Source: Knoellia aerolata DSM 18566 | GTDB taxonomy: Bacteria > Actinomycetota > Actinomycetes > Actinomycetales > Dermatophilaceae | DNA length: 38,973 nt | Direction: 5' to 3' | Assembly: GCF_000768695.1 (NCBI RefSeq) | Contig: NZ_AVPL01000036.1 | Span: 1-38,973 of the forward strand | Shown: in pieces, positions 1 to 8,876 of the stretch | How the letters are laid out: each line of letters opens with the position of its first letter | How positions within the stretch are numbered: position 1 is the stretch's first letter | The notes under the pieces: model-generated | What the model was told of the DNA's origin: nothing | Databases searched by the model: none | Seen by the model: only the letters and a program-made list of their open reading frames with translations | Position numbers and translations under genes: made by a program

Positions 1-1510
1 TACGGCGTCACCGTGTACCCGGTGATCGCACTGCCACCGTTCGCGGGCGCGCTCCAGGACACCACCGCCGAGGCATCCGCCGCAACCGCGCTCACCGCGG
101 TCGGGACCCCCGGAACGGTCGAGGGCGTGGGCGTGACCGGGTTCGACGCCGCCGACAGCGGGCCGGTGCCCACCGGGTTGGTGGCCGAGACGCGGAAGGT
201 GTACGCGGTGCCGTTGGTCAGCCCGGTCACCGTCGTGGTCGTCGCCGGCGGGTTGCCGCTGAACGTCGTGGGCTCCTGCGCCACGCTCCCGATGTACGGC
301 GTGACGGTGTAGCTGATGAGCCCACCGCCGGTGCTCGACGGAGCGCTCCACGACACGACTGCGGATCCGTCCCCGGCGGTGGCGACCACGTCCGTGGGGG
401 CCGTCGGAGGGCTCGGGACCCGCGGTGTGACCGTGTTCGAGGAGGTCGAGGCGGCGCCCGAGCCGAAGGCGTTGATGGCTGCCACACGGAACGTGTACGC
501 CGTGCCGTTGGTGAGTCCACTCACCGTGGTCGTCGTCGCGGGCGGGTTGCCGGTGACCGTCGTGGGTGTCTGCGCGGTACCCCCGATGTAGGGGGTGACC
601 GTGTAGCCGGTGATCGGGCTGCCACCGTCAGCGGGCTCGGTCCACGACACGACAGCCGACTCGTCACCTGCCGTCGCGATGACGCCGCTCGGGGCCTTGG
701 GAACGCCGGGTCCGCCCGTCGAGTACACGACGTCGACCCAGTAGTTCTCGGAGTTGTAGGTGCTCGTCGGGAACCCGCTGCTCGTCCCGTACCGGTAGAC
801 GCCCTGGCCGCCGCTCACCCCGTCGGCCGGGGCATGGAGCAGGCCGGAGTCCACACCCTGACCGGCGAAGAAGCCGCCGTCACCGGGGTAGCGGCCGTTC
901 GGTGCGAAGTACGAAGCCACGTAGAGCGTCCCCGCGGTGATCTGCACGGGCGTCGAGAAGAGGGCTTGCTGCCACCCGGAGGCCGTCTCGCTGCCGAACG
1001 TCACCGAGGCAAGCCTCGTCCCGGACGCCGTCCACAGGCTGCCGACGTGCGTGCCGGTGTTGAGGGGAGCCTTGTAGAACCGCAGGCCCATGATCTCCCC
1101 GTTGAGGTCGGCCCGGAACTTGACCCCGACCTCGATGGAGTTCGGGTCGCCCTGATCGGGTGTCGACGGGACGGCGGAGGAGGGCCAGAGGGAGCACGAC
1201 GAGCAGCTGACGGCAGCCGGCGTCACACTGTTGGACTCCGCCGATGCCGGACCCGTGCCCGCCACATTCGTGGCCCGCACCGTGAACGTGTATGCCGTCC
1301 CGTTGACGAGGCCGGGGACCGTCACGTTCGTCGCCGGTGGGTTGCCCGTGACCGTCCTGGTGGGCTGCGGGGTCGATCCGATGAACGGGGTGACCGTGTA
1401 CCCGGTGATGGCGCTGCCACCGTCCGGGGGTGCGGACCACGCCACGACCGCCGAACCGTTGCCCGGTGTCGCCTGGACACCGGTGGGGGCCCCGGGAACC
1501 GTCGCGGGAC
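1..1510 (-). repeat. Repeated FN3-coding units
   Basis: Four FN3 modules (1-124 partial, ~125-417, ~418-715, ~1222-1510) share repeated coding sequence around SAITGYTVTPY, GNPPAT and NGTAYTF. Identity is high enough at the DNA level (for example around 190-270 and 490-570) that recombination could change module number. The second DUF4082 domain interrupts the array at ~720-1210. Confidence 0.75.
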
Positions 1511-3974
1511 CGGTGTTCTGCGTGAACATGACGTCGACCCAGTAGTTGGTCGCGCTGTCCGTCGCCGTGGGGAAACCGCTGGATGCGGCGTTCCGGTAGA
1601 GGCCGTTGACGACCCCGTTGGTGTTGCGCAGCGCGTGCAGCGGCGGGCTGTCCACGTGGCTCCGGGCGTCCGGACGCGGAGAGGGGTTCGGGTACAGGTA
1701 GTTGACGTCCTGCGCGGTGTGCCCGTTCGGCGCGAAGTACGACACGACGTACGTGGTGTTGGCGTTGATCGCCACCGGGGTCGAGAACAGGGCCTGCTGC
1801 CAGCCCGACGCGGTCTCGTTCGCGAACGTCACCGTCGCGAGCCGCGTCCCGCTCGTGGTCCAGAGGTTGCCCACGTGGGTCCCGGTGTTCCTCGACGACT
1901 TGTAGAACCGGACCCCGCTCACGCGTCCGGACACGTCGGAGCGGAACTTCACGCCGACCTCCACCGCGGTGGCGCTCCCGGAGTCGACCTGACCCGGCGT
2001 CGACGCCGTCCCCCAGATGGAGCAGGTGCAGCCCACGGCGAGCTGACGTCCGGCGGACGGAACCTCGATGTTGGCGCTGTCGTCGACGGCCCGCGAGCGC
2101 AGGGTGGTCGTCGGGTTGCCGTGCGCCACCCAGGTGTAGCTCCAGGTCGTCGTTCCGTTGGCCCGGTGCCAGGTGGTGCCGCCGTCCGTCGAGACCTCGA
2201 CGGCGGCGACGACACCGCCGCCGCTGTCCGCCGCGGTGCCGTTGATGGTCATGGACGTGCCGTCGCCCACGCTCGCCCCCGCATCCGGGGAGGTGATCGT
2301 CGAGGTCGGCGCAATGGTGTCGGTGGACTTGGTCGCCAGGACGAGTCCGGTGTAGCCGAGGGCGTACGGCTGTGCGTCCATGTCCGCGAAGAGGTTGACC
2401 GTCGCCTGCCGCATGTTCCTGTCGGGGGTGGAGAAGGGGTCGTCGAGACCCCAGGACCACTGCACGGTGCCGGCACCGAACACCAGCGCCCCGCTCGCTG
2501 CCCGGTAGAGCGACATGCGGTGGGTGGCGGTGCTCCCGGCCTGGACGGTGCTGCCGTAGTCGGTGAAGGCCTCCGCGTTGGTGTAGGTCGTGGAGGACAG
2601 GTTGAAGAGCCCGGCCGGGCGGAAGCCGTTGTCGGGTTCCACGTCCCACTCGTAGCCGAGGGCCTCCTGCCCGGGGGCCAGCGTGAGCGTCTGCCCGGGC
2701 GCGAGGGACGTCGCCGACGTGTTGCGCCAGAACCTCAGTCCGCCGTACTGCGCTGGGACCTTGATGTCCGTGCTGCCCGAGTTCACGGTGAACAGCTGGC
2801 CGGTGAGGGCGTTCTGGGGCCGCCCCCCGTCACTGGGAGGGCTGAACCGCGGGTCCTGCCACGTCCCGGTCCAGGTCGGCGGGCCCTGGGGGTCGACGAC
2901 GCCGTCGTAGTGGGTCTCCTTGTAGGTGACCAGCGTGCGGTTCGCGGTGCCGGTGCCGTCGATGCTGGGTTCGGAGCGCGTCTTCCAGAACACCTCGTTC
3001 CCGCTGAAGAACGCCAGGTTGACCCCTGCGTCCCGGGCCGCCTCGACGTTGGCCCGCTGCGGTCCCGACCAGTACTCGTCGTGACCCACGGACAGGAAGA
3101 CCTTGTGGTTGGTGAGCAGCGCGCCCCCGGCCGGCGTGCCGACGTCGACCCCCGAGGTGTACGACACGTCGTACCCGTTGGCCTCGAGGAAGCGGATCAT
3201 GGGGTACTCGGCGGACATCAGCCAGCTCGGGACGGAGTCCACGGCCGTGTTGAAGGGTCGGTTGTACGACACCTTCGACGCGCCCTTGTACGTGGTCGGG
3301 TTGCCCGGCGGGCAGTTCGACTGACAGCTGTACGTGCTGTTCCCGCCGAAGGTGTTGTAGGCCTGCCAGGTCTGGTCCGACGTCTGGAAGAGCATGTCCG
3401 AGCGGCCCGCGTCGTTCTTGACGACGAAGGTGATGTGGCTCGTACCGCTGGTGTCGTCACGGATGAGGCGCGCGAGGTACACCCCGGAGACCGCGGTCGA
3501 CGGCACCGCCCAGGACGCCGAGACGGCCCAGTTCCCGCAGTCGACGAGGCCGGTCGGCGCGGTGTCGTTGAGGCACGTCGGTTGGGTCTGCGGGAGCGTC
3601 GCCGAGGGCTGCAGCCCGGCGACGACCCGCCGGGCGCCGTTGCCCTGGTAGTACCCCATCCGGTAGATATCGATGTGGTAGCGCGTCGCGGGGGTCCTGA
3701 TCTTGAAGCGCACCGTGTCACCGGGGTTGACGCTCATCGACGTCGCGAAGCCCTGGATCGTCGAGGAGCCCGCACCGGAGATCTGCCACTCACTCGACGG
3801 GTTTCCCGGCTTGCTGTTCTCGCACGCGATGACGCTGACGGGCGGGAGGCACGGGTCGGCGGCGCTCGCCGGCAGCGCCCCCACCCCCACCGCGAGGAGG
3901 AGGCAGAGGGCACCGACTGCGGCGACGACCGCGCGATGCCCGGATGTCGTGGGCCGTCGGTCGAAGAGCCTCAT
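1..3974 (-). CDS. Large secreted multidomain protein: dimethylformamidase-beta-like, DUF4082 and FN3 domains (3' end cut off)
   Basis: The frame opens with ATG at 3974 and stays open to base 1, so 1324 codons are visible and the C terminus is missing. Residues 1-39 form a signal peptide: basic start, a Leu/Val/Ala core, and an AxA-type cleavage site near ASAAD. Residues ~95-535 resemble the N,N-dimethylformamidase beta-subunit-like domain, with RMGYYQGNGAR near 105 and GHDEYWSGPQ near 296. An Ig-like stretch follows at ~548-635. Then come DUF4082 (~646-816), FN3 (~818-918), a second DUF4082 (~923-1084), two more FN3 (~1087-1283) and the start of a fourth. An AGAGGA-type ribosome site precedes the ATG. 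The protein is extracellular and probably binds or acts on surface glycan; the substrate is unknown. It lies beyond the end of the polysaccharide operon on the same strand, separated by the PAP2 gene. Confidence is high for domain types and low for activity. Confidence 0.9.
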   Translation of the reverse strand, partial: MRLFDRRPTTSGHRAVVAAVGALCLLLAVGVGALPASAADPCLPPVSVIACENSKPGNPSSEWQISGAGSSTIQGFATSMSVNPGDTVRFKIRTPATRYHIDIYRMGYYQGNGARRVVAGLQPSATLPQTQPTCLNDTAPTGLVDCGNWAVSASWAVPSTAVSGVYLARLIRDDTSGTSHITFVVKNDAGRSDMLFQTSDQTWQAYNTFGGNSTYSCQSNCPPGNPTTYKGASKVSYNRPFNTAVDSVPSWLMSAEYPMIRFLEANGYDVSYTSGVDVGTPAGGALLTNHKVFLSVGHDEYWSGPQRANVEAARDAGVNLAFFSGNEVFWKTRSEPSIDGTGTANRTLVTYKETHYDGVVDPQGPPTWTGTWQDPRFSPPSDGGRPQNALTGQLFTVNSGSTDIKVPAQYGGLRFWRNTSATSLAPGQTLTLAPGQEALGYEWDVEPDNGFRPAGLFNLSSTTYTNAEAFTDYGSTVQAGSTATHRMSLYRAASGALVFGAGTVQWSWGLDDPFSTPDRNMRQATVNLFADMDAQPYALGYTGLVLATKSTDTIAPTSTITSPDAGASVGDGTSMTINGTAADSGGGVVAAVEVSTDGGTTWHRANGTTTWSYTWVAHGNPTTTLRSRAVDDSANIEVPSAGRQLAVGCTCSIWGTASTPGQVDSGSATAVEVGVKFRSDVSGRVSGVRFYKSSRNTGTHVGNLWTTSGTRLATVTFANETASGWQQALFSTPVAINANTTYVVSYFAPNGHTAQDVNYLYPNPSPRPDARSHVDSPPLHALRNTNGVVNGLYRNAASSGFPTATDSATNYWVDVMFTQNTGPATVPGAPTGVQATPGNGSAVVAWSAPPDGGSAITGYTVTPFIGSTPQPTRTVTGNPPATNVTVPGLVNGTAYTFTVRATNVAGTGPASAESNSVTPAAVSCSSCSLWPSSAVPSTPDQGDPNSIEVGVKFRADLNGEIMGLRFYKAPLNTGTHVGSLWTASGTRLASVTFGSETASGWQQALFSTPVQITAGTLYVASYFAPNGRYPGDGGFFAGQGVDSGLLHAPADGVSGGQGVYRYGTSSGFPTSTYNSENYWVDVVYSTGGPGVPKAPSGVIATAGDESAVVSWTEPADGGSPITGYTVTPYIGGTAQTPTTVTGNPPATTTTVSGLTNGTAYTFRVAAINAFGSGAASTSSNTVTPRVPSPPTAPTDVVATAGDGSAVVSWSAPSSTGGGLISYTVTPYIGSVAQEPTTFSGNPPATTTTVTGLTNGTAYTFRVSATNPVGTGPLSAASNPVTPTPSTVPGVPTAVSAVAADASAVVSWSAPANGGSAITGYTVTP

Positions 3975-4050
3975 GACGTGGTCCTCTCGGTGCAGCTCGT
4001 TGAGCTGGGGAACGGGACGGATGGGACGGTGCGGGCGACCTCGGTTGCGC

Positions 4051-4069
4051 CGACTCGACCACCGAGTCG
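4051..4069. other. Small stem-loop in divergent gap
   Basis: Arms CGACTCG (4051-4057) and CGAGTCG (4063-4069) form a perfect 7-bp stem with a 5-base loop. The gap 3975-4093 separates the divergent surface-protein gene and the PAP2 gene. No convincing -35/-10 pair is visible here. The stem may be an operator or mRNA structure ahead of the PAP2 ribosome site. Confidence 0.35.
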
Positions 4070-4093
4070 CGGGAGCCGTAGGAGCATGGGGCG

Positions 4094-4780
4094 ATGGGCG
4101 CGCCGAGGGGCGCCGGCCCGACGGACCGAGCAGGCGGTGGTGTCATGGAGCAGCGAGCGGGAAGCGGGCGGGCGCACCGAGGCTCCACACTGCTGGCGCT
4201 CGGCCTCGTCGTCCCGTTCCTCGCGCTGACCCTGGTCGTGGCCACGGGGTCCGCCGACACCCTCGACCTGCGGATCGCACACCACTTCCGTCCCACCGAC
4301 GCGTGGTGGGGCGACCTCCAGAACACCTGGAGCCCGTGGATGTCCCGGCTGCGGCCGCTCCACGTCATGGTCCTGTTCGCGACGACGGTCGTCGGCGTCT
4401 GTGCGCTCAGGCGGTCGTGGTGGCCGATGGCCTTCGGCGCCACACTCTCGGTGGCCGGTGTGGCCGCCCTCCGTCTCCTCCAGCTCGTGCTCGCCCGGCC
4501 CGACCCCCACGGCTACCTCGAACCCGGCGGTGGGAGCTACCCCTCGGGACACATGCTGGCGGTGGTCGTCTTTCTCGGCGGAGCTCTGCTGATGGTGTGG
4601 CCGCGCGTGCGCTGGTGGTGGTGGGCCAGCCTGGCCGTGCCGGCCGGACTGATGGCCGCGGCCCTCGTCATCACCGTGGCTCACTGGCCGACCGACGTCC
4701 TCGGCGGGGGGCTGTTGGCCCTGGCCCTGGTCACGGGCGCCAGCCGGTCCACGCTCCGCCGGCTGGCACACGACCGCTAG
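4094..4780 (+). CDS. PAP2-superfamily membrane phosphatase
   Basis: This 228-residue membrane protein has about five hydrophobic segments and the PAP2 signature in degenerate form. RPDPHG (~137) corresponds to motif 1, with the usual upstream lysine not evident. SYPSGHMLA (~151) is motif 2 with its catalytic His. AHWPTDVLGG (~196) carries the third-motif His and Asp. The family dephosphorylates lipid phosphates such as undecaprenyl pyrophosphate or phosphatidate at the membrane. Next to a polysaccharide operon, carrier-lipid recycling is a reasonable inference. The start at 4094 is chosen because AGGAG lies at 4080-4084, 9 bases upstream; the in-frame ATG at 4145 has a weaker site. It is the only plus-strand gene in the first 25 kb and converges on the operon's last gene. 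Confidence 0.88.
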   Translation: MGAPRGAGPTDRAGGGVMEQRAGSGRAHRGSTLLALGLVVPFLALTLVVATGSADTLDLRIAHHFRPTDAWWGDLQNTWSPWMSRLRPLHVMVLFATTVVGVCALRRSWWPMAFGATLSVAGVAALRLLQLVLARPDPHGYLEPGGGSYPSGHMLAVVVFLGGALLMVWPRVRWWWWASLAVPAGLMAAALVITVAHWPTDVLGGGLLALALVTGASRSTLRRLAHDR

Positions 4781-4792
4781 GCAGCCCCGGTC

Positions 4793-4804
4793 CACTGCGC
4801 AGTG
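4793..4804. terminator. 12-bp palindrome in convergent gap
   Basis: CACTGCGCAGTG is a perfect palindrome in the 50-base gap between the convergent PAP2 and GT4 genes. It is the only hairpin-like element there, so it may be part of a bidirectional terminator. There is no T-tract and the stem is short. Confidence 0.3.
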
Positions 4805-4830
4805 TCCCGCACCGTCCCGTCGCGCGAGAG

Positions 4831-6075
4831 TCATCGTCGGACCTCCCCCAGGAAGGCGAGCAACTGGGGTGCGACGACGTCGGCGTCGTACTCGCGGTCG
4901 AAACGCGCCCGCGCCGCCCGCCCCGCCCGATCCAGCTCGTCGTGGTCCTCCAGGAGGCCGACGAGGATGTTCGCGGCGCGCTCCGGGTCGTCGATCGGCC
5001 AGAACCTGCCCTCGTCGGGCTCGCGGAAGAGCTCGGTGAGGGCGCCGATCGGGCTCGACACGACGGGCAGACCTGCCGCCATCGCCTCCATGATCGCCAA
5101 GGACGACGACTCCGAGTACGAGGCGTGGACGTACACCCGGTAGCCGGGCAGGAGAACCTGGACGTCGTCGCGGAACCCGTGGAGGCGCACCTGACCCTCG
5201 ACGCCGAGATCGTGGGCGAGGGCCAGGAGCCGGGGTCGCTCCACCCCCTCGCCGAACACGTCGAGCGAGTACGTGTACCCGCCTCGCTTCGCGGCCGCGA
5301 GCACGCGAAGGAGGAACCGGTGGTTCTTCACCGCCTCGAGGTTGCCCACGCTGACGAGGTCGCCGCGGACCGCAGGGGACGGCGCACGAGCAGGAGCCTC
5401 GACGAAGTTGTGCAGGACGACGTGACGGGGTCCTGCTGCCTCCGGAAGCCAGTCGACGAGCGCCTCGCGCGCCCACTGGGACACGAACACCAGCCCGTCG
5501 ACGCGGGGGACGACGGATCGTTCGGTACGGCGGATCGACCGGTGGACACGGCCGTCCCGGGGAATCTGGCCCTTGTCCGCCCACTCGTCGGCCTGCGAGA
5601 TGCGGAAGTGGACGGCGAGGACGACCCGCTGGTGCGGTCCCGACCGAGCGTCGAGGGCGGCCCTTGCGGACACCGGGCACTGCGCGTACACCGTGCACGG
5701 ACCGGCGTCCGCGAGACGACGGCTCAGGGCGCGACGGAGGAAGTACTCGTGCGAACGGCGGTACCACGACACGTTGGCCGGGCCGTACGCCCGCTCGAGG
5801 ACGAGCCGGGCGCCGAAGAGGACTGCGAGGATCGGCAGGAGGGGCCGACGCCGTCCGGCGGCCCAGCTGTGGGGCGTGACGACCTCAACGGGACGACGTT
5901 CCCGCGCCAGGTAGCCCTTGAGCTGGCGGACATGGGTGTGCACCCCCGTGATGCCGCGCTCCCGCGCGATGGTCGCGATGACCACGGGCAGCTCGACCGC
6001 GCCGACCTGCGCCGTGCCCTGCGTCGGCGGCCGCTGTCGCGGCTCCCGGAGGTCGGTGTCGGCTGAGCTCGTCAT
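4831..6075 (-). CDS. Glycosyltransferase family 4 (last gene of the operon)
   Basis: This 414-residue GT-B retaining glycosyltransferase has an N-terminal acceptor-side half and a C-terminal nucleotide-sugar half. The latter carries SVGNLEAVKNH, FGEGVERPRL, LHGFRDDV and the EX7E motif in SESSSLAIMEAMAAGLPVV. It should transfer a sugar, likely from a GDP- or UDP-donor, to the growing lipid-linked repeat unit on the cytoplasmic face of the membrane. The start at 6075 leaves one base between it and the stop of the kinase gene, so the two are probably translationally coupled. As the last gene of the chain, its donor may be the heptose nucleotide made by the three enzymes just upstream; this is inference from position only. 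Confidence 0.9.
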   Translation of the reverse strand: MTSSADTDLREPRQRPPTQGTAQVGAVELPVVIATIARERGITGVHTHVRQLKGYLARERRPVEVVTPHSWAAGRRRPLLPILAVLFGARLVLERAYGPANVSWYRRSHEYFLRRALSRRLADAGPCTVYAQCPVSARAALDARSGPHQRVVLAVHFRISQADEWADKGQIPRDGRVHRSIRRTERSVVPRVDGLVFVSQWAREALVDWLPEAAGPRHVVLHNFVEAPARAPSPAVRGDLVSVGNLEAVKNHRFLLRVLAAAKRGGYTYSLDVFGEGVERPRLLALAHDLGVEGQVRLHGFRDDVQVLLPGYRVYVHASYSESSSLAIMEAMAAGLPVVSSPIGALTELFREPDEGRFWPIDDPERAANILVGLLEDHDELDRAGRAARARFDREYDADVVAPQLLAFLGEVRR

Positions 6076-6076
6076 G

Positions 6077-7066
6077 TCAGCTCCAGATGTTCCGGTGGAC
6101 GTTGAAGATGACGCGCGAGCCGAACGGGTCGATGGAGACCGGCAGCTCCCTCATGGGAGCCAGGGCGGCCCGCACGGCGCGCTGGTGCTCGACGGGACAG
6201 ACCACGAGGACGAAACCGCCGCCGCCTGCTCCGGTGATCTTCGCCCCGGTCGCGCCGGCCCCCATCGCGCCCTCGACCGCCGCGTCGAGGGCGGCGTTCG
6301 AGACGCCCTGGGCGAGCTGGCGCTTGGCGTCCCAGCTCTTCCCGAGCGCGATACCCACGGCATCGGGGAAGCCGCCCCTGAGACCGGAGACCGCTTCCTG
6401 GGCGAGGTCGCGCAGCTGGTGGAGCTGGGCCAGGCGCTGCGGCACGTTGGCCTTCTGCTCGCCGAGGATCGTGTCGGCGGTGCGCGTGATGCCGGTGTAG
6501 AAGAGCATGAGCTGACGCTGGAAGTGCCGGAGCTCTTCGTGGCAGAGGTGGATCGGCTCGGCGACGACGGAGTCACCGGGCCCGAACCGCAGGTCGCAGA
6601 TCCCCCCGTAGGCGGCGGCGTACTGGTCCTGCTTGCCGATCGGCTTACCGCAGCGGTCGATCTCGATCGTGCACGCACGGTCGGCCAGCTCCTCCGCGGA
6701 CACCTGGCGCCCCTGGTAGGTGAAGAGGGCGTGCAGGAGGCCCACGGTGACGGACGAGGACGAGCCGAGTCCCGAGCCGGCCGACGGGATGTCCGCGAGG
6801 GTCGTGATCTCGACACCGCCGCGGACCCCGGCCATGTGCATGGCCTCGCGCACCAGGTCGTGCTCGACCTCTTCGACCTCGGACACGATCTCCTTGCGGG
6901 AGTAGTTGATGTAGATGTCGTCGTCGAAGCGCTGCTTCACCACGACGTAGACGTACTTGTCGATCGCGGCGTTGAGGACCCGCCCGCCGTGCTGGCGGTA
7001 GTACGAGGGCAGGTCGGTCCCTCCGCCGACGAGCCCGACGCGCAGGGGGGTCTGGGTGACGATCAC
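6077..7066 (-). CDS. hddA: GHMP kinase, D-glycero-alpha-D-manno-heptose-7-phosphate kinase-like
   Basis: This 329-residue GHMP-family kinase begins VTQTPLRVGLVGGGTDLPS, the N terminus typical of HddA and related sugar kinases. The ATP-binding motif IPSAGSGLGSSSS is at ~93-105. IGKQDQYAAAYGG and the C-terminal GAGGGGFVLV motif also fit. The family phosphorylates C1 of heptose 7-phosphate in GDP-heptose synthesis. The GTG start at 7066 overlaps the upstream stop (GTGA), indicating coupling. A longer in-frame extension upstream was rejected because it lies antisense-like inside the nucleotidyltransferase frame and has no family similarity. Neighbouring nucleotidyltransferase and HAD-SIS genes support the heptose pathway, but fucose- or other hexose-type GHMP kinases look similar. 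Confidence 0.85.
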   Translation of the reverse strand: MIVTQTPLRVGLVGGGTDLPSYYRQHGGRVLNAAIDKYVYVVVKQRFDDDIYINYSRKEIVSEVEEVEHDLVREAMHMAGVRGGVEITTLADIPSAGSGLGSSSSVTVGLLHALFTYQGRQVSAEELADRACTIEIDRCGKPIGKQDQYAAAYGGICDLRFGPGDSVVAEPIHLCHEELRHFQRQLMLFYTGITRTADTILGEQKANVPQRLAQLHQLRDLAQEAVSGLRGGFPDAVGIALGKSWDAKRQLAQGVSNAALDAAVEGAMGAGATGAKITGAGGGGFVLVVCPVEHQRAVRAALAPMRELPVSIDPFGSRVIFNVHRNIWS

Positions 7067-7767
7067 GCGACACCTCGGTCCGGCCACTCGGCCTCGGCCC
7101 GCGACAGGGCCTCGGGGGTTCCGATGTCGAGGAGGAAGGCCGTCCCGATGGGCACGGCCACCGCGCGGTCGACGAGCAGCGGGAGCAGGTCGGTCCCGAT
7201 GTCCACCGGCGTGCGCACCGGGACGAGATCGAGGACGGAGCGACGGAACGCGTACATGCCCGCGTTCGCGAGGTCGCTGCGGGGGGCGCTGGGCTTCTCC
7301 TCGAAGGAGGTGACGACACCGCCGGTCACCTCGAGGATGCCGCAGGCCTCGGGCCGGGGCGCGTGGAAGACGGCGATGGCGGCCTCCGCCTCCGGTGCAC
7401 CCTCCAGGGCGGACACCAGCGCACGCACGTCGAAGTCGGTGAGGTTGTCCCCGTTGACGACCAGGAAGATCTCGTCGGACCCGACGAACTCCCGGTTGGC
7501 GACGAGGGTCCCAGCGCTCCCCAGCAGGGTGGGCTCGTGGCTCACCCGCACCCGGGGCGCCCCCCGGCGACCGGCGAGATGCGCTCGGACCCGGTCCGCC
7601 ATGTGGTGCACGTTGACGAGGACGTCGTCGATCCCGGCGTCGTGCAGTCCGTCGAGCCACAGGTCGAGGAGGGGTCGTCCGCCCACCGGGACGAGGCACT
7701 TCGGCACGTGGTCGGTGAGCGGGCGAAGTCTCGTTCCGAGCCCGGCGGCGAGGACGAAGGCCTTCAC
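7063..7767 (-). CDS. Sugar-1-phosphate nucleotidyltransferase (HddC-like)
   Basis: This 234-residue protein belongs to the nucleotidyltransferase (NTP_transferase) family. The N-terminal pyrophosphorylase motif LAAGLGTRLRPLT is followed by PKCLVPVGGRPLL, the metal-binding VVNGDNLTDFD at ~104-114 and FEEKP at ~150. There is no C-terminal beta-helix, so the length fits the short HddC/RmlA-like group. In this operon the likely substrate is heptose-1-phosphate from the adjacent kinase, giving GDP-heptose; the nucleotide preference cannot be read from sequence. The GTG start at 7767 overlaps the SDR stop by four bases and is preceded by GGGAGGTGA, a strong ribosome site. Confidence 0.85.
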   Translation of the reverse strand: MKAFVLAAGLGTRLRPLTDHVPKCLVPVGGRPLLDLWLDGLHDAGIDDVLVNVHHMADRVRAHLAGRRGAPRVRVSHEPTLLGSAGTLVANREFVGSDEIFLVVNGDNLTDFDVRALVSALEGAPEAEAAIAVFHAPRPEACGILEVTGGVVTSFEEKPSAPRSDLANAGMYAFRRSVLDLVPVRTPVDIGTDLLPLLVDRAVAVPIGTAFLLDIGTPEALSRAEAEWPDRGVA

Positions 7768-8876
7768 CGGGTCACCTCCCGGACCACGCCGAGCGACGTC
7801 ATCGTCGCGTCGGCGTCGGCCAGCACCTTCTCGAGCCCCGGCATGCCCTTGAGCCACTCGGCGTACTCGGCGACGGAGTCTGCGGGAGTGCGCCACGGCG
7901 TCCAGCCCAGTCCCTCGAGGGCCGACACGTCCGAGAAGATGTGCCGGGTGTCGCCGAAGCGGTAGGCACCGGTGACGCGGGCCGACTCCGCCGATCCGTA
8001 GTGCGCACGGACGATCTCGGCGAACTCCCTTGTCGTGTATGCCGTCCCACCACCGACGTTGAAGGCTCGGCCGACGGCTCGGGGGTCCTCGAGGACGAGC
8101 AGGTTGGCCTCGACGACGTCGTGGACGTTGACGAAGTCCCGCACCATCTCCCCGTCCTCGTACAGGGTCGGCGCGCCACCCAGGAGGTAGTGCAGGCAGA
8201 AGATCCGGCACGCGCCGGAGTAGGCGTTGTAGACCGACTGCCGCGGCCCCTGGACGATGCTGTACCGGAGCGCCACCGTGGGGATGCCGTAGCGCCGACC
8301 GAGGTTGAGCGCGACCATCTCCTCGCCGTACTTCGACATCCCGTAGGCGTTCTGCGGGTTGGACACCCGCTCCGGTGTGCGCATCATCTCCAGCGGTCCG
8401 CCGCAGACCGGGCACGGGAGCTCCCACTCCCCCGCCCTGAGTGACTCCTCGGAACGCATCCCCGGGGTCTGCTCACCGTCCCGGGCACACCGGTACAGGC
8501 CCTCCCCCATCGCACTCTGGGAGGACGCGACGACCACCCGTCGCAGGTCGAGCCCCTCCGACACGGCGATCTCGTAGATGAGCGAGGTGCTGACGACGTT
8601 GACGTCCGTGAACCGGGAGAAGTCGGGCAGGTAGTCCTGGTAGGCGGCGAAGTGGTAGACGGCGTCGACCCGACGGAGGAGGTTCGCCAGCAGCTCGCGG
8701 TTGCGGACGTCGCCGACGAAGAGGTCGGCTCCGGGGGTGAGGTGGTTGGGCACGCCGTCCCGGTGCACGGGTGCCACGAGGGCGTCGAGCACGGTCACCT
8801 CGTGGCCCTCACGGACCAGGCGGTCGGTCGTGTGGGACCCGATGAACCCGGCGCCACCGGTGACGAGGACCTTCAT
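7764..8876 (-). CDS. NAD-dependent sugar epimerase/dehydratase with cysteine-knuckle insert
   Basis: This 370-residue extended SDR has the Rossmann motif GGAGFIGS at ~7-14, DVRN near 57, the serine region ASSQSAMGEG near 120, and the YxxxK pair Tyr178/Lys182. Between Ser and Tyr there is an insert with Cys130 (YRCARDG) and Cys155/Cys158 (CPVCGG), which looks like a zinc ribbon. I recall a similar insert in some dTDP-L-rhamnose 4-epimerase-like SDRs. It should epimerise or dehydrate a nucleotide sugar, possibly the GDP-heptose made by its neighbours. Start ATG 8876 overlaps the preceding GT4 stop (ATGA), and its own stop overlaps the nucleotidyltransferase start. Confidence 0.85.
   Translation of the reverse strand: MKVLVTGGAGFIGSHTTDRLVREGHEVTVLDALVAPVHRDGVPNHLTPGADLFVGDVRNRELLANLLRRVDAVYHFAAYQDYLPDFSRFTDVNVVSTSLIYEIAVSEGLDLRRVVVASSQSAMGEGLYRCARDGEQTPGMRSEESLRAGEWELPCPVCGGPLEMMRTPERVSNPQNAYGMSKYGEEMVALNLGRRYGIPTVALRYSIVQGPRQSVYNAYSGACRIFCLHYLLGGAPTLYEDGEMVRDFVNVHDVVEANLLVLEDPRAVGRAFNVGGGTAYTTREFAEIVRAHYGSAESARVTGAYRFGDTRHIFSDVSALEGLGWTPWRTPADSVAEYAEWLKGMPGLEKVLADADATMTSLGVVREVTR

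Noticed and set aside
834-4229. Very long plus-strand open frame (1131 codons) opposite the surface protein
   Set aside because: Arg/Gly/Val-rich translation with no recognisable domain. It is antisense to a gene with signal peptide and clear domains, a common artefact of high GC.
3703-6066. Long plus-strand frame across the PAP2 and GT4 genes
   Set aside because: It crosses two well-supported genes in other frames and shows no family motifs.
7067-7699. N-terminal extension of the HddA-like kinase
   Set aside because: The extra residues lie wholly inside the nucleotidyltransferase gene in another frame, and the family N terminus begins at the GTG at 7066.
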